Shown piece by piece: positions 1 through 4,817 of a stretch of 7,040 nt of DNA; the first letter of the stretch is position 1, and every line of letters begins with the position of its first letter. Origin of the DNA: CAZPWF01 sp964590725 (GTDB taxonomy: Bacteria; Patescibacteriota; Saccharimonadia; Saccharimonadales; JACQNP01); the NCBI GenBank assembly GCA_964590725.1, contig CAZPWF010000032.1, forward strand, positions 1-7,040, read 5' to 3'. Made by a program: the position numbers and the translations under genes. Under the pieces are notes generated by a model. It saw only the letters and a program-made list of their open reading frames with translations. It did no database searches and was not told the origin of the DNA.

Positions 1-13
1 ATTCCAACATAAG

Positions 14-56
14 CCCTGAGCTTGTCGAAGGAGCTTGCCCTGAGCTTGTCGAAGGG
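14..56. repeat. Two tandem copies of a dispersed PELVEG-type repeat
   Basis: The 18-base unit CCCTGAGCTTGTCGAAGG occurs at 14-31 and again at 38-55 (CCCTGAGCTTGTCGAAGGG to 56), a spacing of 24 bases. The outer bases CCCT and AGGG are complementary, so the unit is an imperfect palindrome. Read from base 3, the two copies translate to SPELVEGACPELVEG followed by a TGA at 57-59. From memory, this unit and its translations recur in many uncultured-bacterium genomes as a short dispersed repeat of unknown mobility. The repeat itself is certain from the sequence; its identity as a known family is recollection. Confidence 0.75.
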
Positions 57-166
57 TGAACTTATTGTACCAAGAATGGAACGGCCTTACAAACTACTTT
101 GAGCGACTCAGCACCACTTTCCAACAGTACGAAATATTAGTTCCAAACTATGCCTATGCTTCCTAA
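56..166 (+). pseudogene. Broken 3' end of an unidentified plus-strand gene
   Basis: One frame stays open from 56 to a TAA at 164-166 and reads VNLLYQEWNGLTNYFERLST and onward to ILVPNYAYAS, a protein-like composition. The same frame meets TGA stops inside both copies of the upstream repeat (17-19 and 41-43), and the frame that is open through the repeat ends at 57-59. A gene entering from the left would therefore be truncated or shifted by the repeat. The TAA directly abuts the stop of the convergent protease gene (167-169), as real gene ends often do. The LYxxWxxLxNYF pattern faintly recalls the C-terminal part of some CPR DDE transposases, but the expected following residues are missing, so no family is assigned. 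Confidence 0.35.
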
Positions 167-1120
167 TCAAGGGTGGTTATTACCTTGTTGTGTTATCGGA
201 ATCAATTGAATCGATCGTACAAGTGCTTTACCAGTGTGATTTTCAAAAATTTTATACGCTCCAGTCCTCGCAAAGGTCTGAGTAATTGCCAAATGCAAGT
301 CCCACACAGCTGTTCTCAAAGGAACGTCAGTTCTCATATCCAAGATTTTTACCCCCTTAGCAGTCAATTCATTTATTCCTATTCTTCGCCCATGTGTTAG
401 ATGCTTGCTTGACCTAAGGTAGTTAGCAACTACTGAGGCTTTTTTACCTGAATTTCTTTGACCAGAAAACATGTACGTTTTGAGCCATTTAGTCACCAAC
501 TGTTTTGAAAGATCCAAGCTGGTATCGCACTCAGCTAAAAGAGAAGGGCCATACTGGCGCAGAATAGGAAGCCAAGGACTAAGTTTTTGAGGGTCTTTTA
601 CTATTTCTGATTGAGCCAATTTGAACTGTTCTTTTACGGCATGGGCTGGAGATCGTACAATATGACCATCACGATTTACCTGCATTTGAGGATCAGTGGG
701 ACCCAGTTCAGATCTTTCATCAATTACAAGTGTATTTCCAGACATTGCCAACATTGTTGCGGCACTCTTCGCAATACTTGGTACGATGAATCTGATATCC
801 GTAAATTTGTCCCTCAAAATTTCAACTATAGATTCAGCCGCTTCAGCTATGCCCCCTGGACTATGAAGCACCACATCCAAGTTCCCTGCGGGCAAAGTAT
901 CTGTAACCTCAACAAAACCCTCTTTATCAGATAATTCCAAACCTACTGCGCCCCCAGACATTCTGACCTTATTTGGATCAAGAAAGTCAGTGGCATAGAT
1001 AACAGTATTACGACCTGTTAGTTGGTGAAGTGTTGAGAGTTTATTCCGCCTTACGACATCACATTTATCAGGGGTTGTAATTGCGTCAATTTCAGCTGCT
1101 ATATCACTCCAGGTTGCCAT
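167..1120 (-). CDS. SDH-family ClpP/crotonase-fold serine protease-like protein
   Basis: This 317-residue protein resembles the SDH (serine dehydrogenase proteinase) family, soluble relatives of ClpP and SppA that use a Ser-containing active site on a crotonase-like fold. Visible signatures in order are the strand and turn LHSPGG at 85-90, which forms the oxyanion-hole region, the nucleophile motif AKSAATMLA at 117-125 with Ser119, and ELGPTDPQ at 138-145, where the family carries its acidic or polar partner. There is no signal peptide or membrane span, so it should act in the cytoplasm. The start lies 3 bases after the TAA of the 67-residue gene, with no Shine-Dalgarno, which implies coupled translation. 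Family placement is fairly safe. The substrate is unknown; proteolysis of damaged or foreign proteins is an inference. Its TGA directly abuts the stop of the convergent gene remnant. Confidence 0.85.
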   Translation of the reverse strand: MATWSDIAAEIDAITTPDKCDVVRRNKLSTLHQLTGRNTVIYATDFLDPNKVRMSGGAVGLELSDKEGFVEVTDTLPAGNLDVVLHSPGGIAEAAESIVEILRDKFTDIRFIVPSIAKSAATMLAMSGNTLVIDERSELGPTDPQMQVNRDGHIVRSPAHAVKEQFKLAQSEIVKDPQKLSPWLPILRQYGPSLLAECDTSLDLSKQLVTKWLKTYMFSGQRNSGKKASVVANYLRSSKHLTHGRRIGINELTAKGVKILDMRTDVPLRTAVWDLHLAITQTFARTGAYKIFENHTGKALVRSIQLIPITQQGNNHP

Positions 1121-1123
1121 AGA

Positions 1124-1327
1124 TTACATTGAACTTGCTACAGTTGAGTTACTGGTATAAGTTTTTATTGGTGAGAGTGACTGTACCACTCTATCGTATT
1201 CTTGCATTGAGATATCAAAAAGCTCCAACGACTTGGCAATCTGCGGATTATCCTTTTCAAATTTTTTTATCTTCTTATCGATTTGGAGCTGTTTTTTGAC
1301 CGAGCCCGTTTGATTACGTGTTGTCAT
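1124..1327 (-). CDS. Small charged helical protein, partner of SDH protease
   Basis: This 67-residue protein is unrecognised. It is rich in Lys, Glu and Gln in its first half (residues 10-28), probably helical or coiled-coil, and ends in a Ser/Thr-rich tail (TSNSTVASSM). It is the first gene of a two-gene operon: its TAA at 1124-1126 lies 3 bases before the protease ATG. The ATG is placed 7 bases after the end of an extended -10 element (TGATATACT), so its mRNA is probably leaderless. The fixed position ahead of a ClpP-fold protease suggests an adaptor, substrate or regulator, which is inference only. The gene is supported by promoter position and tight linkage rather than by homology. Confidence 0.6.
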   Translation of the reverse strand: MTTRNQTGSVKKQLQIDKKIKKFEKDNPQIAKSLELFDISMQEYDRVVQSLSPIKTYTSNSTVASSM

Positions 1328-1333
1328 GTCATT

Positions 1334-1342
1334 AGTATATCA
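1334..1342 (-). promoter_or_regulatory. Extended -10 promoter of the protease operon
   Basis: On the minus strand the bases read TGATATACT: TG, one base, then a TATACT -10 hexamer (1339-1334). The hexamer ends 7 bases before the A of the ATG at 1327, so transcription should begin at or next to the start codon. No good -35 box is seen; the extended TG can compensate. Confidence 0.6.
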
Positions 1343-1345
1343 CAG

Positions 1346-1358
1346 TTTGAGGCTCAAA
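1346..1358. promoter_or_regulatory. Operator-like palindrome between divergent promoters
   Basis: TTTGAG-G-CTCAAA is a perfect 6-base inverted repeat with a one-base centre. It sits between two divergent extended -10 elements, abutting or overlapping the -35 region of each. A dimeric regulator bound here could control both transcripts. No adjacent gene is an obvious dedicated regulator; the helix-turn-helix protein encoded at 4157-4582 is a remote candidate. Confidence 0.4.
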
Positions 1359-1372
1359 TTATGTATGATTTT

Positions 1373-1381
1373 TGATATAAT
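1373..1381 (+). promoter_or_regulatory. Consensus extended -10 promoter for the structured leader RNA
   Basis: TGATATAAT is a perfect extended -10 (TG, A, TATAAT at 1376-1381). It predicts a start near 1388 for a plus-strand transcript covering the structured RNA and then the membrane-protein gene. The bases at the expected -35 position (1353-1358) are CTCAAA, part of the palindrome, and do not resemble TTGACA. Confidence 0.65.
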
Positions 1382-1387
1382 TCAAGA

Positions 1388-1595
1388 GCAATAATTTGTT
1401 TACCTAAACTCATTGAGCAATCAATGGGCATGGTAATAAAGACCCACTACAGGGACGGAAGCTCTCCGTTCAGCTTTCCTGTAGTGGGTTGCAAGGGGAA
1501 ACTCTTGTAGAGACCGCAAGGTTTCTGGCTGGCGGGGAGCTTCGGTCGTTTCACTCCCTCAAAAGTATCAAAGCGAAGTATTTATTACTTTTTTT
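1388..1595 (+). ncRNA. Structured RNA or leader with competing 3' helices
   Basis: No gene lies here, but the plus strand folds densely. Hairpin 1409-1428 has 8 pairs, including one G-U, and a GCAA tetraloop. A 12-pair perfect stem joins 1442-1453 to 1478-1489 and encloses a second hairpin (ACGGA 1455-1459 with TCCGT 1465-1469). CAAG 1492-1495 pairs with CTTG 1504-1507. A 7-pair stem at 1509-1526, with one G-U, carries another GCAA tetraloop. GGGAG 1535-1539 pairs with CTCCC 1554-1558. GTAATAAA (1433-1440) can close the whole domain by pairing with TTTATTAC (1581-1588), but AAAAGTA (1561-1567) competes for 1586-1592, giving a weak terminator hairpin that runs into seven T's (1589-1595). GGTAA (1432-1436) can also pair with TTACC (1400-1404). 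The layout fits a riboswitch-like leader or a stand-alone small RNA; it matches no class I can recall. Confidence 0.6.
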
Positions 1596-1607
1596 AGTGC
1601 CTAAAAA

Positions 1608-1616
1608 GAAAGGGGG
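1608..1616 (+). promoter_or_regulatory. Strong ribosome binding site, decides the start at 1625
   Basis: AAAGGGGG, immediately followed by TG, is a near-perfect anti-16S match ending 8 bases before the ATG at 1625. It overlaps the GTG at 1616, ruling that codon out as the start, and favours 1625 over the GTG at 1622. It is the only strong Shine-Dalgarno seen in the window. Confidence 0.8.
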
Positions 1617-1624
1617 TGAATGTG

Positions 1625-2161
1625 ATGGATCAAGAAAAATATAAACAAATCCGAGCCAATAGTTGGAAACAAGCCAAAACAACTTTGATTGTTGTGGGAG
1701 TAATACTACTCATTCTGGCTGGCATAGCCGCTCTGGGCTCGTCTGGGAGCTCTACGGATAGCGTTTCGGGAGATCAGCCAACCCAACAGGCTCAAACTCA
1801 AAAGGACCAGTATCAATATGAGGTTTTGTCAAAAAGAGACAATGGCAATGTTGAAAATGTCGATGTGCTTGTAACTCCAGGGGAAACAAATGGTCAGGCA
1901 ATTGCTTTGGAGGTCAAAAAGACTTGCAAGAAACAGTGCAACATCAATATCTATGACGACAAAAAAGCCTTTGAACTTCAAACTCAGTATGATGAGATGA
2001 TGGTTAGTTCTTCAACTCAACCATCTGACTTGCAGACATGGAAAGAGAAATACTATGTCTTTGTTGCTGATCATCTGATCGGCTACATGGAGTTTAGCGC
2101 TGACGCTTATGATGAATACCCATACAGAGATTGGTATTATAAAGAGTTGAAGGGTGAATAA
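1625..2161 (+). CDS. Membrane-anchored protein with extracytoplasmic domain, unknown function
   Basis: With the ATG chosen from the ribosome binding site, the protein has 178 residues. Residues 1-18 are polar and basic, residues 19-37 (TTLIVVGVILLILAGIAAL) form one hydrophobic span, and a Ser/Gln/Thr-rich linker runs to about 62. A compact domain of about 115 residues follows, with alternating strands and a CxxxC pair (Cys101, Cys105) that could form a disulfide outside the membrane. The positive N-terminus with no lipobox or clear cleavage site predicts a single anchor with the C-terminus outside. No enzyme motif is visible and no family is assigned. It follows the structured RNA and ends just before a strong terminator, so it is a single-gene unit. 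A surface or host-contact role would suit a patescibacterium but is inference. Confidence 0.8.
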   Translation: MDQEKYKQIRANSWKQAKTTLIVVGVILLILAGIAALGSSGSSTDSVSGDQPTQQAQTQKDQYQYEVLSKRDNGNVENVDVLVTPGETNGQAIALEVKKTCKKQCNINIYDDKKAFELQTQYDEMMVSSSTQPSDLQTWKEKYYVFVADHLIGYMEFSADAYDEYPYRDWYYKELKGE

Positions 2162-2175
2162 AAAGTTGTGGTGTC

Positions 2176-2208
2176 AAAAAAGCCTCCTCTGTCCGGGGGG
2201 GCTTTTTA
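2176..2208. terminator. Bidirectional intrinsic terminator
   Basis: AAAAAAGCCTCC and GGGGGGGCTTTTT form a GC-rich stem flanked by an A-run and a T-run, so it works on either strand. It serves the plus-strand membrane-protein gene (stop at 2159-2161) and the minus-strand operon whose last stop is at 2206-2208, inside the terminator tail. Confidence 0.9.
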
Positions 2209-2655
2209 TTTGTAAAATTCTTCTTCTGGGGTAATTCCCTTTGGCAACGTCGGTCTCTGACCATTGATGTATTCAGAAAACTCACTTTTAGATCTTCTGT
2301 GCATTTCCTCATAACCAAGCATAACCAATCCATCTCCAGCAGAAACACCAATTGAATTCTCGCTGTCAAAATTTCTAAAAATCTTCACATCAACCAATGG
2401 TCCAGATTGCCAAGATTCCAACTTATCAAATATCCAAACATCAGACATTTTATCTCCGTCGTTGTCCCAAAGTATTACGATGTGATAATTACCTTTACTA
2501 AGCACGTCTGAATATTTTGTGTACAACTCATTTATATGTTTCTCAAGGCATCCCCTATCTGACCGATCAAAAACTTTCTCAATGCCAAGGCATGGATAGA
2601 CGATAACAGGAAGGCTCTCAATCCTTACATTTATAGGGAAATAAAATGATGCCAT
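2206..2655 (-). CDS. Unknown 149-residue protein, third gene of reductase/deaminase operon
   Basis: The protein is unrecognised. The start is set at the ATG at 2655, one base after the TAA of the deaminase gene (TAATATG); a longer reading from 2688 would overlap that gene by 32 bases. It appears soluble and alternates strand-like stretches (VRIESLPVIVY at 10-20, YHIVILW at 57-63). Residues 64-72, DNDGDKMSD, resemble an acidic calcium-binding loop of the DxDGDxxSD type between two strands. Cys22 and Cys36 are the only cysteines. The end is acidic (GITPEEEFYK). Its place in the operon suggests it works with the deaminase or reductase, but nothing in the sequence shows how. Confidence 0.7.
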   Translation of the reverse strand: MASFYFPINVRIESLPVIVYPCLGIEKVFDRSDRGCLEKHINELYTKYSDVLSKGNYHIVILWDNDGDKMSDVWIFDKLESWQSGPLVDVKIFRNFDSENSIGVSAGDGLVMLGYEEMHRRSKSEFSEYINGQRPTLPKGITPEEEFYK

Positions 2656-2656
2656 A

Positions 2657-3133
2657 TTATTCAATTGGTGACCAATTCTTGATATCACTCATTAGTTGTT
2701 TGCATTCATCTCGTAAAACTCCACCTAACACCTCAACTTTTCCACCAGATAGAGGGGTCAGTCTCTTTGCATGCTCCTCAGCGTGATAATCAGCTAATTC
2801 ATAAGGATTATCAGGGGTATCTTCTTTGTAAGCGCCAAAAATAATTCGAGATAAACCAGTCCATCCAGCACAACCTAAACACATCGAGCATGATTCAAGT
2901 GTTGAATACAAAGTGCATCCAGATAAATCCAATGATTGAAGTTTTTGACATGCTGCTTTCATACACTCAGTTTCACCGTGTGCAGATGGATCTTTTTTAG
3001 GCCAAACTAAACTCTGTCCAGTTGCGATTACTTGGTCATTTTTGACCATCACAGCTCCAATGGGTGCACCCCCAGCTTGTACTGATTTCTTAGCCTCCTC
3101 AATGGCAAGTTTCATGTACTGTTCATCATTCAT
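2657..3133 (-). CDS. Zinc-dependent nucleoside/base deaminase (CMP/dCMP deaminase fold)
   Basis: This 158-residue protein has the cytidine-deaminase-fold signature that removes an amino group from a nucleobase by zinc-activated water. The first motif is AHGETE at 51-56, with zinc ligand His52 and proton-shuttling Glu54. The family more often reads HAE, so Gly53 is unusual. The second motif is ESCSMC at 80-85, with zinc ligands Cys82 and Cys85; the common Pro before the first Cys is replaced by Ser. The length and the segment CSMCLGCAGWTGLSRIIFG are closest to guanine-deaminase, cytosine-deaminase and TadA-like members, so the substrate may be guanine, cytosine or a modified base and cannot be fixed by eye. 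It starts one base after the reductase stop (TAATATG) and is similarly joined to the next gene, which indicates translational coupling. Confidence 0.88.
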   Translation of the reverse strand: MNDEQYMKLAIEEAKKSVQAGGAPIGAVMVKNDQVIATGQSLVWPKKDPSAHGETECMKAACQKLQSLDLSGCTLYSTLESCSMCLGCAGWTGLSRIIFGAYKEDTPDNPYELADYHAEEHAKRLTPLSGGKVEVLGGVLRDECKQLMSDIKNWSPIE

Positions 3134-3134
3134 A

Positions 3135-4130
3135 TTAGTAGTACTTCTCGTTTAGGCCTCGAAACTCACGAATTGATTGACCATATTTTTCTTTGATCAA
3201 GGATTCAAGTGATTTATATGCATCATCAATCTCATCTATAACTTTGTCATCAAACTTTATATCATTGGCTTTGATATTGATCTCGGTGTATTCAGGATTA
3301 GTGTTTCCAACTATTACAAAGCCCATAAACTTTTGATGAAGTGCCCACGCAATCGAAAGTTGTCCCAATGTTACATTCAACCTCTTTGCAATTGGGCTAA
3401 GTGACGATTTCACCCATTCAGCAATGACATCAAGTTTTTCCGGTAGCCAGTCACTTCTGCCGACTCTCAAATCTCCGTCTCGAAGATTTCCAACTCCCTC
3501 AAATACTTTTCCAGTAAGTTGGCCCCTGTCAATTACTTGATATGGAACTAATTTTATTGATTTATCAAGCATGTATTTTTCCAGATCAGCATTGATACTT
3601 CTGTTCAACAAACTAAATCGATTCTGTACAAAACTAACCTTTCCGCTTTGATTGTATTCTGTCAATTCCGCGAGATTTACATTTGAGACACCTATCTCTT
3701 TGATTTTCCCATCTTCTTGAAGTTTGATCATGGCTCGCATTGTTTCTTCAATTGGTGTATTTGGATCAGGGCTGTGCATGAAATAAAGGTCAATATAGTC
3801 GATTTGCAGCCGCTTCAACGATCGATCACACTCACGAATTACATCGTCATACTTTCCACTTTTTTGAATTGTTTGGAATGTTTTGCCCTCAACATCAATG
3901 TATCCACATTTAGTTGCAATGTAGTATTTGTCTCGAGAGTATCCCTTGAGTGCTTCACCTAATAAAACTTCTACCTCACCAAATCCATACATTGGAGCCG
4001 TGTCAATGTAGTAACCGCCTTTGTCAATGAAGCTTTTGATCAATTCTTTTGCACCATCTTTTGAAATATGAGAAAACACATCCGCAAGTGGGAATGTACC
4101 AAGACCAACTCTGTTTTTATTCATATCCAT
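3135..4130 (-). CDS. Aldo/keto reductase
   Basis: This is a full-length NADPH-type aldo/keto reductase, a cytoplasmic TIM barrel that reduces carbonyls to alcohols. Numbered from the ATG at 4130 (331 residues), the catalytic tetrad is Asp43, Tyr48, Lys74 and His119, within IDTAPMYG, IATKCG and YIDLYFMHSP. The cofactor-side IGVSN and the C-terminal FVIVGNTNP segment are present. ATGs at 4139, 4130 and 4124 are all in frame. The one at 4139 directly abuts a -10 element, so a transcript should begin after it, and 4130 or 4124 is the likelier start; 4139 would add three residues. It is the first gene of a three-gene operon with a deaminase. The substrate is unknown. Confidence 0.93.
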   Translation of the reverse strand: MDMNKNRVGLGTFPLADVFSHISKDGAKELIKSFIDKGGYYIDTAPMYGFGEVEVLLGEALKGYSRDKYYIATKCGYIDVEGKTFQTIQKSGKYDDVIRECDRSLKRLQIDYIDLYFMHSPDPNTPIEETMRAMIKLQEDGKIKEIGVSNVNLAELTEYNQSGKVSFVQNRFSLLNRSINADLEKYMLDKSIKLVPYQVIDRGQLTGKVFEGVGNLRDGDLRVGRSDWLPEKLDVIAEWVKSSLSPIAKRLNVTLGQLSIAWALHQKFMGFVIVGNTNPEYTEINIKANDIKFDDKVIDEIDDAYKSLESLIKEKYGQSIREFRGLNEKYY

Positions 4131-4139
4131 ATCGACCAT

Positions 4140-4148
4140 ATTGTATCA
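4140..4148 (-). promoter_or_regulatory. Extended -10 promoter of the reductase/deaminase operon
   Basis: The minus strand reads TGATACAAT directly upstream of an ATG (4139), in the short gap after the stop of the helix-turn-helix gene. The hexamer TACAAT ends at 4140, so the predicted start of transcription is about 4133, favouring the ATG at 4130. The same nine bases precede the helix-turn-helix gene. Confidence 0.55.
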
Positions 4149-4156
4149 ATTTTAGT

Positions 4157-4582
4157 TCACAAAGTGCTGACTATTTTCCCGTCAGGATACATTTCTCTCA
4201 ATACCTTTGCAAATCTTGGTGACACTTTATATGCGCCTTTAGTTTCAGTCTTTCTTGATTCAATGTCAGAGTTTTTATCGCCCCATTTTGCAGGCTTCAA
4301 TTTTTTCAAAGCAAACATGGTGGCAGTTGGATTACCTTTGAGCACCAAACTTCTCAATGCATATTCGGCTTCATCTGCAAATGTAGCTTGAGCTTCAATT
4401 ACAGTTCTCAACCATCTTTCTGCAAAGCTAGGATCATTAGCTTTCCAATGATAGGCGGTTGCTCTTGGGATGCCAGTTCTTCTACAAGCAATCAACACAT
4501 TGCCGGCAACCTTTTCATCACCAAGTTCAATCAAAAACTTTTCCTGTAAAGTCGATTTTGTGTCTAATGTGTCTAAACCCAT
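4157..4582 (-). CDS. Helix-turn-helix protein resembling phage small terminase subunits
   Basis: The 141-residue protein starts at the ATG at 4582; a TTG at 4588 would lie upstream of the predicted transcript start. Residues 27-51, including GNVLIACRRTGIPRATAYHW, form a clear helix-turn-helix in which a short domain recognises DNA. A helical region follows with ADEAEYALRSLVLKG at 69-83 and the LKKLKPAKWGDK signature at 92-103. This order, with the KPxKWGDK ending, is typical of small terminase-like and phBC6A51-type DNA-binding proteins that mark phage genomes for packaging. No large terminase, portal or capsid gene is visible, so packaging is unproven; it may instead regulate the island or bind its ends. 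It forms a single-gene unit, as the next gene has its own promoter. Confidence 0.75.
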   Translation of the reverse strand: MGLDTLDTKSTLQEKFLIELGDEKVAGNVLIACRRTGIPRATAYHWKANDPSFAERWLRTVIEAQATFADEAEYALRSLVLKGNPTATMFALKKLKPAKWGDKNSDIESRKTETKGAYKVSPRFAKVLREMYPDGKIVSTL

Positions 4583-4588
4583 GCTCAA

Positions 4589-4597
4589 ATTGTATCA
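4589..4597 (-). promoter_or_regulatory. Extended -10 promoter of the helix-turn-helix gene
   Basis: The minus strand reads TGATACAAT, identical to the element ahead of the reductase operon. The hexamer ends 7 bases before the ATG at 4582, the same spacing as in the protease operon, so a leaderless mRNA is expected. Confidence 0.6.
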
Positions 4598-4621
4598 GTT
4601 TTGCCCTAACTTCAGATCCTC

Positions 4622-4652
4622 TTTACAAGCACCCTGTTGATGCTGTTATAAT
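4622..4652 (+). promoter_or_regulatory. Promoter for the integration-module leader RNA
   Basis: TGTTATAAT at 4644-4652 is a perfect extended -10. TTTACA at 4622-4627 is a possible -35, although the 19-base spacer is long. Transcription should start near 4659 and run toward the DUF5659-like gene. Confidence 0.55.
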
Positions 4653-4658
4653 TTTCTC

Positions 4659-4803
4659 AGTTGGAATTACTGGCTCACTTAGGCATATAGGATACCCCCT
4701 CGCCAGAATAGCAATATAGCCTCTAAGTAATTCAAAACAACGTTTTTTGCGTTGTCTTTGATGTCTTGGAGTTTTTTTATGCTCCGAGAGATCGGGGTTT
4801 TTT
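4659..4803 (+). ncRNA. Structured leader or small RNA upstream of the integration module
   Basis: There is no gene in this stretch, but its plus strand folds well. A long bulged helix pairs GAATTA (4664-4669) with TAATTC (4728-4733), CTTAG (4678-4682) with CTAAG (4723-4727), then GC (4683-4684) with GC (4719-4720) and ATAT (4685-4688) with ATAT (4714-4717). A second stem pairs CAAA-ACAACG (4733-4742) with CGTTGT-c-TTTG (4750-4760); it shares base 4733 with the first. It ends in the terminator at 4782-4803. The RNA could be an attenuating leader for the next gene or a free small RNA of about 145 nt. No known class is recognised. Confidence 0.5.
4765..4803 (+). terminator. Intrinsic terminator with overlapping antiterminator-like hairpin
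   Basis: CTCCGA (4782-4787), a GAGA loop and TCGGGG (4792-4797) form a 6-pair hairpin with one G-U, followed by six T's (4798-4803). The same CTCCGAG (4782-4788) can instead pair with CTTGGAG (4765-4771) as a 7-pair stem. Only one hairpin can form, as in attenuators. The ATG at 4818 follows within 15 bases. Confidence 0.6.
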
Positions 4804-4817
4804 ATTGCTAAACAAAT

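Noticed and set aside
611..934. Plus-strand reading frame opposite the protease gene
   Set aside because: It is the antisense of a gene with clear family motifs, is Cys/His/Tyr-rich in a shadow-like way, and has no promoter or ribosome site.
1388..1595. Assignment of the structured RNA to 6S, SRP, RNase P, tmRNA or a known riboswitch
   Set aside because: None of the conserved sequence blocks I know for these (for example the SRP GGAAG/GCAG loop, the RNase P conserved core or the tmRNA tRNA-like ends) is present.
1616..1624. GTG codons at 1616 and 1622 as starts of the membrane-protein gene
   Set aside because: The first overlaps the ribosome binding site; the ATG at 1625 has ideal spacing to AAAGGGGG.
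2656..2688. Longer 160-residue form of the unknown third protein starting at 2688
   Set aside because: It overlaps the deaminase by 32 bases, while the ATG at 2655 gives the same TAATATG junction as the preceding gene pair.
4068..4391. Plus-strand frame spanning the reductase start and the helix-turn-helix gene
   Set aside because: It runs antisense through two real genes and their promoter; no independent support.
4807..4815. TGCTAAACA as an extended -10 for the DUF5659-like gene
   Set aside because: The hexamer TAAACA matches the consensus poorly, and the upstream TGTTATAAT is a far better promoter.
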